Source: Candidatus Latescibacterota bacterium (GTDB lineage: Bacteria > Krumholzibacteriota > Krumholzibacteriia > LZORAL124-64-63). From it: a DNA stretch of 64,000 nucleotides. Shown here piece by piece: positions 36,145 through 48,403 of this stretch (the stretch's first letter is position 1; each line of letters opens with the position of its first letter). A program made the translations under genes and the position numbers. Location: the NCBI GenBank assembly GCA_030658975.1, contig JAUSBL010000093.1, positions 1 to 64,000 of the forward strand, in the 5' to 3' direction. The notes beneath the pieces were generated by a model. That model saw only the letters and a program-made list of their open reading frames with translations. It searched no databases and was not told the DNA's origin.

Positions 36145-36180
36145 ATGCATGAGTATGTATTTCCTGGGCATCGATGTCAA
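36138..36180 (-). promoter_or_regulatory. vapBC promoter with overlapping operator palindrome
   Basis: On the - strand: -35 TTGACA (36180-36175), 17-bp spacer, -10 CATACT (36157-36152). The palindrome CTCAT-GCAT-ATGAG runs from the last bases of the -10 through both candidate start codons, a fitting site for autorepression by VapB. Confidence 0.55.
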
Positions 36181-36207
36181 GACTGCGCTCGTCCATCGCT
36201 GATCCGG

Positions 36208-36236
36208 TTGCCGGAACCGTGCCATGGGTTTATCAA
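36208..36236 (+). promoter_or_regulatory. Candidate promoter of the A-type Fe-S carrier gene
   Basis: -35 TTGCCG (36208-36213), 17-bp spacer, -10 TATCAA (36231-36236); the leader is about 57 nt. Confidence 0.4.
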
Positions 36237-36299
36237 TGAGGATGACATTCAATCGCACAATCCAGCCGCTCCCGCGGCCTCGTTCAGGAGGACACCCTC

Positions 36300-36623
36300 A
36301 TGATCAACCTCACCGACAGCGCCCAGCAGGAACTCAAGCGTCTGGCCACCCGCGACGGTCTGAACGCCCCGGTCGTCGTGCTGGGGGTCGACAGCGGCGG
36401 CTGCTCCGGCTTCAGCTACCGCATGGGCATGGACACGCGCGTCCAGGACGGGTACCAGGCCTTCACGTACGAGGGACTGACCGTGGCCTGCGCGCCCGAC
36501 GCGCTGCCGTTCTTCAAGGACATGGAGATCGACTTCTCGAAGGATCTCATCGGCGGCGGTTTCAAGTTCCGCAACCCGAACGCCAAGGGCACCTGCAGCT
36601 GCGGCACTTCGTTCCGCGTCTGA
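36300..36623 (+). CDS. erpA: A-type iron-sulfur carrier (IscA/ErpA/HesB family)
   Basis: 107 aa. The three conserved cysteines are present in the family pattern: GGCSGFSYRM and the C-terminal TCSCGTSF. It delivers Fe-S clusters to apo-proteins; useful here given the many Fe-S enzymes nearby. 'LGVDSGGCSG' replaces the usual 'RVxVxGGGCSG'. Whether it is IscA, ErpA or SufA cannot be settled from sequence. ATG with CAGGAGG upstream; monocistronic. Confidence 0.9.
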   Translation: MINLTDSAQQELKRLATRDGLNAPVVVLGVDSGGCSGFSYRMGMDTRVQDGYQAFTYEGLTVACAPDALPFFKDMEIDFSKDLIGGGFKFRNPNAKGTCSCGTSFRV

Positions 36624-36678
36624 TGTGGAATGCGGAGTACCGTTGACCAAGAAGTTACCTTGACGGGCTGTTATTTGT

Positions 36679-36707
36679 TTGCCCTAATCGGACCGATCCG
36701 CTAGCAT
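36679..36707 (+). promoter_or_regulatory. Candidate promoter of the act-cta respiratory operon
   Basis: -35 TTGCCC (36679-36684), exact 17-bp spacer, -10 TAGCAT (36702-36707). It is in the only AT-rich patch upstream of actA. The ~100-nt leader contains a GC hairpin (CGCCGC / GCGGCG, about 36764-36779). Confidence 0.5.
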
Positions 36708-36815
36708 TTCCGTCGCTTGAGCCGGGATGCCCCGGCTCGTCCCACGCAGAAAATGAAAGAACGCCGCCATTCGCGGCGGAATCACGCCCTCGGGCGGAAC
36801 GCGGGAGCAGCCCCC

Positions 36816-37502
36816 TTGGATTCCCAGCAGAAGGACCCCCGGCGGGACGGGCACGATCCTTTCCGGTTTCCCAAATGGGCCAACGCGATCCGCCTGCCGG
36901 TGACCCTGGCGGCGGCGCTGGCTCCCCTCTACATCCTCGGCCTGCTGTACCTGCTCTTCTCGCCGGGCGCGACGAGCGTGGGGTACCAGCCTGAGCAGCC
37001 GGTGCCCTACAGCCACCAGCTGCACGCCGGACAGCTCGGCATCGACTGCCGGTACTGCCACACGGGCGTGGAGACGGGCGCGGCCGCGACGCTGCCGCCG
37101 ACCTCGGTCTGCATGAACTGCCACGCCACGGTGCGGACGCAGAGCGAGAAGCTGCAGCTCGTGCGCGAGAGCTTCGCGACCGGGATGCCCATCCCCTGGG
37201 TCCGCGTCCACGACCTGCCCGACTTCGTCTACTTCGACCACAGCGCCCACGTGCGGCGCGGCGTCGGCTGCGAGAGCTGCCACGGCCGCGTCGACAAGAT
37301 GGAAGTCGTGCGCCAGTCCGCCGGCCTGAACATGGCCTGGTGCCTGGAGTGCCACCGCGATCCCGTCCCGCACCTGCGTCCCGAGGACGCGGTGACGGTC
37401 ATGGGCTACGCGCCCGACGAGCCCCAGTTCGAGCTGGGGCGCCGGTTGCGCGACGCCCGCAACATCACGCCGAAAACGGATTGCTCGACATGTCATCGAT
37501 GA
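36816..37502 (+). CDS. actA: Alternative complex III subunit ActA, pentahaem cytochrome c
   Basis: About 228 aa. A short cytoplasmic N-terminus and one membrane anchor ('LPVTLAAALAPLYILGLLYLLF') precede a periplasmic domain with five CXXCH haem sites: CRYCH, CMNCH, CESCH, CLECH, CSTCH, the number found in ActA of Rhodothermus. It carries electrons from the quinol site towards ActE and the oxidase. I prefer the TTG at 36816 (GGGAG 8 nt upstream); the track start TTG 36717 falls at the predicted transcription start, and ATG 36753 lacks an SD. It overlaps actB. Confidence 0.9.
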   Translation: MDSQQKDPRRDGHDPFRFPKWANAIRLPVTLAAALAPLYILGLLYLLFSPGATSVGYQPEQPVPYSHQLHAGQLGIDCRYCHTGVETGAAATLPPTSVCMNCHATVRTQSEKLQLVRESFATGMPIPWVRVHDLPDFVYFDHSAHVRRGVGCESCHGRVDKMEVVRQSAGLNMAWCLECHRDPVPHLRPEDAVTVMGYAPDEPQFELGRRLRDARNITPKTDCSTCHR

Positions 37503-40500
37503 ACCAGAACGGCCTCGACCACAACTACTGGCGCAGCCTGCAGGAGCTGGCGGACGAGCCCGAGTTCCGCCGCTTCCTGGAGGGCGAGTTCCCCGAGCCC
37601 GCCGAGGTGCCGACCGACGCGATGTCGCGGCGGCGCTTCCTGCAGGTCATGGGGGCGTCGGTGGCCATGGCCAGCCTCGTCGGCTGCCGCTGGCCGCAGG
37701 AGACCATCGTGCCGTTCGCGAGCCGGCCCGAGGGGACGACGCCCGGCACGGCGCGCCGCTACGCGACGGTCATGGAACTGGCCGGCGCGGTCAGCCCGCT
37801 GCTGGTGACCAGCTTCGACGGCCGCCCGATCAAGGTCGAGGGCAACCCCGAACACCCGCTGAGCCAGGGCGCCTGCGACCTGTTCGCGCAGGCGGGGCTG
37901 CTCGAGCTCTACGATCCCGACCGCAGCCGCTATGTGCTGGAGCGCGTGAACGGCCACCCCCGCCGCCGTTCCCACGGCGAGGGGGAGACCGCGGCCGCGG
38001 CCGCCTTCGCGGCGTTGCGGGCCCGCCGCGGCGCCGGCCTCGCGGTCCTGACCGAGGCCACGAGTTCGCCCACGTTCGCGGCGCTGCGCGCGCGCGTGCG
38101 GGACGAGTTGCCCGAGGCGGCCTGGTACGAGTACGAGCCGGTCTCGCGCGACAACGAGCGCCTCGGCGCCGGCCTGGCCTTCGGCGAGGCGCGCCGCGTG
38201 CGCGTCGATGTCGCCGCCGCCCGCGTGCTGGCCTGCTTCGACGCCGACCTGCTGCAGGACCACCCCACGGCCCTGCGCAACGCCCGCGGTTTCGCGGACG
38301 GGCGCCGCGCCGAGGACGGCGCGATGAACCGCCTCTACGTCGTCGAGAGCGACCTGAGCCTCACCGGCGGCATGGCCGACCACCGGGTCGCCGTGCCGAG
38401 CCTGGAGATCCCGCACGCCCTCTACGGGCTGGCCGCCGAGCTGGTGCTGGGCCGCGGCCTCGCCCTGCCGGCCGGCTACGAGGCCGTGCTGCCCGCGCTC
38501 GAGCACGCGCGCGCCGCGGGCCATGCGCCGGCCTGGATGGGCGCGCTGGCCGGCGACCTGCTCGCCCACCGCGGGGAATCGCTGGTGGCGGTGGGCCCGC
38601 GCCAGCCCGACCACGCGCACGTGCTGGCGATCCTGCTGAACGAGGCCCTGGGCAACACGGGCCGCACCGTCAGTTACGGGCCCGACGACCAGCGCGGCCT
38701 GTCGCACGGCGCGGCCATCGCGACCCTGACCGTGGCGATGGGCAAGGGGCAGGTGCCGTCCCTGCTGATCCTGGGCGGCAACCCCGTCCACGACGCGCCC
38801 GCCGACCTGGACTTCGGCGGCCTGCTGGACAAGGTCGCCGATTCCTGGCACCTCTCGCTGTTCGTAGACGAGACATCGCAGCGCTGCCGCTGGCACCTGC
38901 CGCGGGCGCACTGGCTCGAGTCCTGGCACGACGTGCGCGACCACGACGGCCGCTACGCGGTGGCGCAGCCGCTGATCGCGCCCCTGTACGACGGCCGGAC
39001 GCCGGCGGAACTGCTGTCGCTGCTGCTGGACGGCGTCCTGCGCCCGGCTCACGACCTCGTGCGCGCCACGGCCGTCGGCCAGCCCGGCGCCGGCGACTGG
39101 GAGGCGCTGCTGCACCGCGGCTTCGCCGACGCGCTGCCCGCCGAGGCCCCGCCGGCCATGGACGGCAGGGGCGTCGTGGCCGCGGTGCGCCGCGGCGGCA
39201 TGGCCAAGCCGCCGGCGATCGGCCCCGACAACCTGGAGCTGGTCTTCGTGCGCGACCCGTCGCTGCACGACGGCCGCTTCGCCAACAACTCCTGGCTGCA
39301 GGAGCTGCCCGACTTCATGACCAAGCTGGCCTGGGACAACGCCGCGCTGTTCGGCGTGTCCACGGCGGCCGCCCTGGGCGTCGTCCACGGCGACCTCGTC
39401 GAACTGCAGTTGGGCGGGCGCCGGCTCGAGGCCGCCGCCTACGTGCTGCCGGGCCACGCGCCCTGGTCGGTGAGCCTGAGCCTGGGCCACGGCCGCACGG
39501 CCGCCGGCGGCGTGGGCAACGGCACGGGCTTCCGCGCCTACGCCCTGCGCACCGCCGCGGCCCCCGACGCCTGCGCGGGCCTGCAGGTGGCGCGCACCGG
39601 CCGCAGCTACCCGCTGGCCACGACCCAGGACCACCACGCCATCGACGCGGTCGGCATGCGGGAGCGCGAGAAGCGCTCGCGCTCGCTGGTCGTCTCGGGC
39701 ACCCTCGCCGAGTACCGCGAGCACCCGGAATTCGCAGCGCACCGCACGCACCACCCGCCGCTGATCTCGCTGTGGCCGGAGCGCCCGCGCGTGGGCCACG
39801 CCTGGGGCATGACCATCGACCTGAGCACCTGCATCGGCTGCAACGCCTGCGTCGTGGCCTGCCAGGCCGAGAACAACATCCCGGTCGTGGGCAAGGAGCA
39901 GGTGGGCAAGGGCCGCGAGATGCACTGGCTGCGACTGGACCGCTACTTCCAGGGCGACCCGGACGCGCCCGCGGTCGCGCACCAGCCCGTCGCCTGCGTG
40001 CACTGCGAACTGGCCCCCTGCGAGCAGGTCTGCCCGGTGGGCGCGACGATGCACAGCGAGGACGGCCTGAACGTGATGGCCTACAACCGCTGCGTGGGCA
40101 CGCGCTACTGCTCGAACAACTGTCCCTACAAGGTGCGCCGCTTCAACTGGTTCAACTTCAACAGCGACATCCCGGACGTCCGCAAGCTGGCCTACAATCC
40201 CGAGGTGACCCTGCGCGCCCGCGGCGTCATGGAGAAGTGCACGTACTGCGTGCAGCGCATCGAGTCGGTGAAGATCGACGCCAAGAACGAGGGGCGCCCG
40301 GTGCGCGACGGCGAGGTCGTCACGGCCTGCCAGCAGACCTGCCCGACCCAGGCCATCGCCTTCGGCGACCTGAACGACCCGCAGAGCCGCGTGGCGAAGC
40401 TGACGACCGGCGACCGGGCCTACCACCTGCTCGCGGAGCTCAACGTGAAACCGCGCACGGCCTACCTGGCCCGCCTGCGCAACCCGAACCCCGAACTCGC

Positions 40501-40511
40501 GGAGAGCGCCG

Positions 40512-40531
<20 letters not shown>
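37490..40531 (+). CDS. actB: Alternative complex III subunit ActB, molybdopterin-oxidoreductase-like/Fe-S fusion
   Basis: About 1,013 aa. An N-terminal Tat-type signal with lipobox-like Cys ([21 protein letters not shown]), then a large domain of the molybdopterin oxidoreductase fold that lacks the usual N-terminal CxxCxxxC cluster and cofactor contacts, as in known ActB. The C-terminal ~300 residues hold four Fe-S sites ([41 protein letters not shown]...CQQTC). It is the periplasmic electron-transfer core. ATG 37490 or 37499 (ATGA overlap with actA). It overlaps actC by 20 nt. Confidence 0.92.
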
Positions 40532-41957
<1,426 letters not shown>

Positions 41958-41971
41958 CAGAGCGAGAGGCG

Positions 41972-42517
41972 ATGGCGACACGAGAGACACACGGCCTCTA
42001 CGGCTACCTCGCGGAGTTCCGCGAGCCGTGGGCGCTCATCGATGCGGCCGCGAAGGTCCGCGACGCCGGCTACACCCGCTGGGACTGCCACACGCCGTTC
42101 CCGGTGCACGGGCTGGACGACGCCATGGGGATCCGCGGCACGCGCCTGCCCTGGCTGGTGTTCTGCGGCGGCCTGGCCGGCATGAGCCTGGCGCTGGTGA
42201 TGCAGTGGTGGATGAACGCGCACGACTACCCGTTCCTGATCAGCGGCAAGCCCCTGTTCGGGCTGCCGGCGGCGATCCCGGTCACCTTCGAACTGACGGT
42301 GCTGCTGAGCGCGCTGACGACGTTTTTCGGGATGTGGGGGCTGAACCTGCTGCCGCAGCTCCACCATCCCCTGTTCAACAGCGAGCGGTTCCGGCGCGCG
42401 ACGTCCGACCGCTTCTTCATCTCGATCGAGGCGCGCGACCCCCTGTTCCGGGGCGAGGGCACGCGCGAGTTCCTGGCGGGCCTGGGCGCCGACGCCGTCG
42501 AGCCCGTGGAGGACTGA
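41972..42517 (+). CDS. actD: Alternative complex III subunit ActD (DUF3341)
   Basis: 181 aa: an N-terminal soluble domain ('HGLYGYLAEFREPWALIDAAAKVRDAGYTRWDCHTPFPVHGLDDAMG'-type) and two membrane helices ('LPWLVFCGGLAGMSLALVMQW', 'TFELTVLLSALTTFFGMWGL'), then a conserved 'RFFISIEARDP' tail. Matches DUF3341, a structural subunit of ACIII. ATG 41972 with GCGAGAGG upstream; the longer track ORF is actC in another frame. Confidence 0.92.
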   Translation: MATRETHGLYGYLAEFREPWALIDAAAKVRDAGYTRWDCHTPFPVHGLDDAMGIRGTRLPWLVFCGGLAGMSLALVMQWWMNAHDYPFLISGKPLFGLPAAIPVTFELTVLLSALTTFFGMWGLNLLPQLHHPLFNSERFRRATSDRFFISIEARDPLFRGEGTREFLAGLGADAVEPVED

Positions 42518-42520
42518 CCG

Positions 42521-43204
42521 ATGCCGAGATTCATGAAGTCCGCCGCCGTGGTCCTGACCCTGCTCGCGCTCATCCCGCTGCTGGTGCTGGTCAAGGACCG
42601 CGTCACCGACAGCGAGCGTCCCCGACTGTCGCTCGTCTACGACATGGACGACCAGGACAAGGTCAAGACCCAGCGCGCCAGCGAGCTGTTCGCCGACGGG
42701 CGCTCGATGCGGCCGCCGCCGGCGGGCACCGTCGCCCGCGACGAGCCGGTGGGACGCGACCACCTGCGCGACGGCCGCATCGACACCCTGTGGGTGGAGA
42801 CGTTCCCCGCGCCGGTCACCCGGGCGATGGTCGAGCGGGGGCGCGAGCGCTACGGCATCTACTGCGCGCCGTGCCACGGGCTGGCCGGCAACGGCGACGG
42901 CATCGTCGCCAAGCGGGCCGAGGCCCTCATGGAGGGCACCTGGGTGCCGCCGTCGAACCTGGCCGACGCCACGGTGCGGGCGCGGCCCGTCGGCCACCTC
43001 TACAACACGATCCGTCACGGCATCCGCAAGATGCCGGCCTACGGATCCCAGATCGGCGTCGACGACCGCTGGGCGATCGTGGCCTACGTGCGCGCCCTGC
43101 AGGCCGCGCAGGCCGGTTCGCCCGCGGACCTGGAGCCGGCGGATCTCGCCGCGCTCGGCCCGCCGCCAGCGCCGGAGCCAGCGGCGACGACGACGCAGCA
43201 GTGA
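42521..43204 (+). CDS. actE: Alternative complex III subunit ActE, monohaem cytochrome c
   Basis: 227 aa anchored by an N-terminal helix ('KSAAVVLTLLALIPLLVLVKD') with one c-type haem (CAPCH) and a distal Met in 'RHGIRKMPAYGSQI'. It accepts electrons from the Fe-S/haem wire of ActB/ActA and passes them to the haem c domain of CtaC. A Pro/Ala/Thr-rich tail follows. 3 nt after actD. Confidence 0.92.
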   Translation: MPRFMKSAAVVLTLLALIPLLVLVKDRVTDSERPRLSLVYDMDDQDKVKTQRASELFADGRSMRPPPAGTVARDEPVGRDHLRDGRIDTLWVETFPAPVTRAMVERGRERYGIYCAPCHGLAGNGDGIVAKRAEALMEGTWVPPSNLADATVRARPVGHLYNTIRHGIRKMPAYGSQIGVDDRWAIVAYVRALQAAQAGSPADLEPADLAALGPPPAPEPAATTTQQ

Positions 43205-43247
43205 CGGCGATGCCAGTGAAACCGGCGTCGCAGTGAAACAGGCGTTG
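43199..43247 (+). repeat. Short tandem repeats across the actE stop codon
   Basis: Three imperfect units of 15-17 bp beginning CAGTGA (43199, 43214, 43231); the last two share CAGTGAAAC-GGCGT-G at 15 of 17 positions. The first unit contains the actE TGA. Confidence 0.6.
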
Positions 43248-43280
43248 CAAGGCGCCGCGAACCCGACGGGAGCGTAAGTC

Positions 43281-44504
43281 TTGGCTCAACACGCGCGACG
43301 CGAAACCGCCGTCCTGGACGGCGACAACCTGGTCCTCGGCGGCGCCGCCCGGCGCATCGTCGCGGGCGGGCTCGCGGTCGGGGCGGTCGGCCTGGGAGCC
43401 GGCTTCCTGCTGGGCCGCGCGGCCGGCGACGGCATGCGCCACTTCCTGCACGCCTGGCTGCTGAACTGGCTGTTCTTCCTGTCGCTGTCGCTGGGCGCGC
43501 TCTGGTTCGTGCCGCTGCAGCACCTGACGCGCTCGACCTGGAGCGCGGTGGTGCGGCGTCTGGCCGAGATCGTCTCGGGCGCGCTGCCGCTGCTGGCGCT
43601 GCTGTCCCTGCCGGTGCTGCTGAACCTCGGCTCGATCTACGTCTGGGCCGACCCGACGCGCGTCGCCGGCGACGCGCTGCTCGAGCACAAGGCGGGCTGG
43701 CTGAACCCGGGCTTCTTCACCCTGCGGATCGTCTTCTACTTCGCCGTCTGGATCCTGCTGGCCACGATCTTCCGCCGGCGGTCCCTGCGCCAGGACGCGA
43801 CGGGCGATCCCGCGATCACCGCCGGCTCCGAGCGGCTGGGCGGCCCCGCCCTGATCATCTACGGCCTGACCCAGACCTTCGCGGCCTTCGACCTGCTGAT
43901 GAGCCTCGACGCCCACTGGTTCAGCACGATGTTCGGCGTCTACTGGTTCGCGGGCATCGTGGTCAGCTTCTTCGCGGTGATGACGCTGCTGACCGCCGGC
44001 CTGCAGCGCTCGGGCCGGCTGGTGCACGCGGTGACCATCGAGCACTACAACGACTACGGCCGGGCCATGTTCGCCTTCGTCTTCTTCTGGGCCTACATCG
44101 CCTTCAGCCAGTACATGCTGATCTGGTACGCGAACATCCCCGAGGAGACGGGCTGGTACCTGCGCCGCCAGCAGAACGGCTGGTCGGCCGTCGGTTACGT
44201 GCTGATCTTCTGCCACTGGCTGCTCCCCTTCGCCGGGCTGATGTCGCGCTTCACCAAGCGCCGGGTGGCCCTGATGTCGTTCTGGGCGGTCTGGATCCTG
44301 GCCATGCACTGGATCGACCTGTTCTGGCTGATCATGCCCGAGCTGAGCCCGGACGGGATCCCGCTGCGCCTGATGGACCTGGCCCTGCTGGTGGGCATGG
44401 GCGGCCTCTACACAGCGACGCTGGCCTGGGTGGCCGGGCAGCGCCTGCTGATCGCGCGGCGCGACCCGCGGCTGCGGGCCTCGCTGAACTTCGAGAACTA
44501 CTAG
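43281..44504 (+). CDS. actF: Alternative complex III subunit ActF, quinol-binding membrane protein
   Basis: 407 aa with about ten membrane helices ('FLHAWLLNWLFFLSLSLGALWF', 'AMFAFVFFWAYIAFSQYMLIWY', 'VGYVLIFCHWLLPFAGLMSRF'). The 'FWAYIAFSQYMLIWYANIPEE' segment is highly typical of ActF. It resembles ActC distantly and packs against it. TTG start at 43281 with GGGAG upstream; no better ATG is in frame nearby. Confidence 0.92.
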   Translation: MAQHARRETAVLDGDNLVLGGAARRIVAGGLAVGAVGLGAGFLLGRAAGDGMRHFLHAWLLNWLFFLSLSLGALWFVPLQHLTRSTWSAVVRRLAEIVSGALPLLALLSLPVLLNLGSIYVWADPTRVAGDALLEHKAGWLNPGFFTLRIVFYFAVWILLATIFRRRSLRQDATGDPAITAGSERLGGPALIIYGLTQTFAAFDLLMSLDAHWFSTMFGVYWFAGIVVSFFAVMTLLTAGLQRSGRLVHAVTIEHYNDYGRAMFAFVFFWAYIAFSQYMLIWYANIPEETGWYLRRQQNGWSAVGYVLIFCHWLLPFAGLMSRFTKRRVALMSFWAVWILAMHWIDLFWLIMPELSPDGIPLRLMDLALLVGMGGLYTATLAWVAGQRLLIARRDPRLRASLNFENY

Positions 44505-44523
44505 ACGGGAGGGGCGCGGGCCC

Positions 44524-44826
44524 ATGCGGACCGAAGCGGACAAGACCGACCTGCACAACGTCGTGACCTACGGGCTGGTGTTCGCGCTGGGCCTGGTGGT
44601 CAGCATCCTCGCGCTGGAGATCGGCTTCCATCTCGTCAAGCGCGACCAGTTCGAGCGCAAGGTCGTGGCGGTGGCGCCGGCCGAGCTGCTGGCCCTGCAG
44701 GCCGCCCAGCAGGGCGTGCTGCAGCAGGGCGTGCGCTGGGTCGACGGGAACGCCGGCCTGGTGGGCATGCCCATCGAAACGGCGATGGACGCCGTCGTGC
44801 GGCGCCACGGCGGGGACGGGGAGTAG
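44524..44826 (+). CDS. Small single-pass membrane protein of the act-cta operon
   Basis: 100 aa. One helix ('NVVTYGLVFALGLVVSILALEIG'), then a soluble tail rich in Ala/Gln and ending 'QGVRWVDGNAGLVGMPIETAMDAVVRRHG'. From memory, similar W-D-x-x-x-G-x-x-x-(I/M)-P-I-x-x-A-M tails occur in small proteins beside SCO and oxidase genes in Acidobacteria and Proteobacteria, so an assembly role is likely, but no function is established by the sequence. ATG 44524; stop 2 nt before the SCO gene. Confidence 0.75.
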   Translation: MRTEADKTDLHNVVTYGLVFALGLVVSILALEIGFHLVKRDQFERKVVAVAPAELLALQAAQQGVLQQGVRWVDGNAGLVGMPIETAMDAVVRRHGGDGE

Positions 44827-44828
44827 GC

Positions 44829-45638
44829 ATGACGATCCGGGTCGCGGCGGCGGCGTGCGCGTTTGCGGTCCTGCTGACGGCCGCGGCGCCGGCGCGCGCG
44901 CAGACGGAACTCGCCGGCCTGACCGTGGTCGACATCGTCGAGCGTCCGGGCGCGCCGCTGCCCCTGGACCTGGTGTTCACCGCCGAGGACAGCACGGCGG
45001 TCCGCCTGGGCGACTGCTTCGCGCCCGGACGGCCGGTGATCCTGAACCTGGGCTACTACGCCTGCCCGATGCTGTGCGGCCTGGTGCTCAACGGCATGGT
45101 CGACGGCCTGCGCGACGTGGCGTGGACGCCGGGCCGCGAGTTCGGGATCGTGACGCTGAGCATCGACGAGCGCGAGGGGCCGCGCCTGGCGGGCCTGAAG
45201 AAGCAGAACGCGCTGGAGTCCTACGGGCGGCCCGAGGCGGCCGCCGGCTGGTGGTTCCTGACCGGCAGCGCGCGCGACAGCCGCGCCGTGGCCGACGCCG
45301 TCGGGTTCGGCTTCGACTGGGACGAGAAGACCCAGCAGTGGATGCATCCGGCCGCCCTGGTGGTCTGCACGCCGGACGGCAGGGTGGCCCGCTACCTTTA
45401 CGGGGTGGAGTTCGACGCGCAGACGCTGCGCCTGGCGCTGACCGAGGCGTCCGGCGGCAAGATCGGCGGGACCAGGGAGAAATTCCTGCTGCTCTGCTAC
45501 GACTACGATTCGAGTGTGGGCCGCTACGGGCCGTCCGCGCGCAGGCTGATGAAGATCGGCGGATTCGTCACGGTGCTCGCGATCGCGGGCTGGCTGGCGC
45601 TGCTGTGGCGCCGCGACCGCAGAAGGAAATCGACATGA
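44829..45638 (+). CDS. SCO1/SenC copper chaperone for cytochrome oxidase
   Basis: 269 aa. Signal peptide (about 1-25), thioredoxin-fold SCO domain with copper ligands CPMLC and the distal His in 'QQWMHPAALVVCTPDGRVARYLYG', and, unusually, a C-terminal membrane helix ('IGGFVTVLAIAGWLALLWRR'). It inserts copper into the CuA site of CtaC, whose gene follows with an ATGA overlap. Confidence 0.92.
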   Translation: MTIRVAAAACAFAVLLTAAAPARAQTELAGLTVVDIVERPGAPLPLDLVFTAEDSTAVRLGDCFAPGRPVILNLGYYACPMLCGLVLNGMVDGLRDVAWTPGREFGIVTLSIDEREGPRLAGLKKQNALESYGRPEAAAGWWFLTGSARDSRAVADAVGFGFDWDEKTQQWMHPAALVVCTPDGRVARYLYGVEFDAQTLRLALTEASGGKIGGTREKFLLLCYDYDSSVGRYGPSARRLMKIGGFVTVLAIAGWLALLWRRDRRRKST

Positions 45639-46687
45639 TCTTGAGCGGGTTGCTGAACACGCTGTCGGTCCGCGGGGCGGGGGCCCCCTTCCTGGCCACG
45701 GGCGACGGGACCTTCTGGCTGCCGGTCCGGGCCTCCGAGGCCGCCGGGTCCGTCGACAACCTGTTCTATTTCATCTTCTGGATCTCGCTGTTCTTCTTCA
45801 CGCTGCTGATGGCCCTGCTGGCGATCTTCGCCGTGCGTTACCGCCGCCGCCGCGAAGGGGAGGAGCCCGAGCCCTCGCCGTCCCACAACCTCGCCGTCGA
45901 GGTGGTCTGGACGGCCATCCCGGTGCTGCTGGTCGCGGTGATCTTCTGGTTCGGCTTCCAGGCCTACGTCGACATGTCCACGCCGCCGCTGAACGCCTAC
46001 CAGATCCAGGTGACGGGCCAGAAGTGGAAGTGGACCTTCACCTACCCGAACGGGTACGTGGACGAACTGCTGCACGTCCCGGCCGACCGCCCGGTGCAGC
46101 TGGTGATGACCTCGCAGGACGTGATCCACAGCCTGTCGATCCCCGCCTTCCGCATCAAGCGTGACCTGGTGCCGGGACGCTACAGCAAGGCCTGGTTCAC
46201 GGCCGTGCGGCCGGGGGACTACGACATCTACTGCGCGGAGTACTGCGGCACGCAGCATTCGTCGATGATCTCGACCGTGAAGGTGCTCCCGCCCGAAGAG
46301 TTCGACGCCTGGATGCTCGAGCACTCGGACATCCTGAGCGGCCTGACCCCGGTCGAAGGCGGCGAGCGCGTCTACAACGTGCTCGGCTGCAAGCAGTGCC
46401 ACACGCTCGACGGCGTCGCCGGCGTGGGTCCGACCTTCCGCGACCTGTTCGGCAGCGAGAGGTCGTTCAAGGACGGTGGGCGGGCGCTGGCGGACGAGAA
46501 CTACATCAGCAGCTCCGTGCTCGACCCGCAATCCCAGATCGTGCAGGGCTTCGAACCGGTGATGCCGACCTTCAAGGGCCGCATCAAGGACCAGGAGATG
46601 ACGGCGCTGATCGCCTTCCTGAAATCGCTGAGCGAACACGCGCCGGGGGAAGAGGCGCCGGCGGCCGTCGGCGCCGGGACCCCGTAG
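45635..46687 (+). CDS. ctaC: Cytochrome c oxidase subunit II with fused cytochrome c (caa3 type)
   Basis: 350 aa. Two membrane helices ('LFYFIFWISLFFFTLLMALLAIF', 'WTAIPVLLVAVIFWFGF'), a cupredoxin domain with the CuA ligands in CAEYCGTQHSSM, and a C-terminal cytochrome c domain (CKQCH ... VMPTFKG). The fused haem c makes this a caa3 oxidase that can take electrons directly from ActE. ATG 45635 overlaps the SCO stop. Confidence 0.94.
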   Translation: MILSGLLNTLSVRGAGAPFLATGDGTFWLPVRASEAAGSVDNLFYFIFWISLFFFTLLMALLAIFAVRYRRRREGEEPEPSPSHNLAVEVVWTAIPVLLVAVIFWFGFQAYVDMSTPPLNAYQIQVTGQKWKWTFTYPNGYVDELLHVPADRPVQLVMTSQDVIHSLSIPAFRIKRDLVPGRYSKAWFTAVRPGDYDIYCAEYCGTQHSSMISTVKVLPPEEFDAWMLEHSDILSGLTPVEGGERVYNVLGCKQCHTLDGVAGVGPTFRDLFGSERSFKDGGRALADENYISSSVLDPQSQIVQGFEPVMPTFKGRIKDQEMTALIAFLKSLSEHAPGEEAPAAVGAGTP

Positions 46688-46698
46688 GCGAACGAATA

Positions 46699-46717
46699 GC
46701 GGGGCGCCGCGCCCCGC
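46699..46717 (+). other. Intercistronic hairpin between ctaC and ctaD
   Basis: GCGGGGC / GCCCCGC stem (7 bp) with a GCCGC loop, ending just before the ctaD ribosome binding site GGAGG. Without a T-tract it more likely affects mRNA stability or relative expression than terminates transcription. Confidence 0.4.
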
Positions 46718-46732
46718 AGACCGGAGGCTTCC

Positions 46733-48399
<1,667 letters not shown>

Positions 48400-48403
<4 letters not shown>

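Noticed and set aside
43205-43280. Possible small gene or site between actE and actF
   Set aside because: Only short CAGTGAAAC tandem repeats and the actF ribosome binding site; no ORF of interest.
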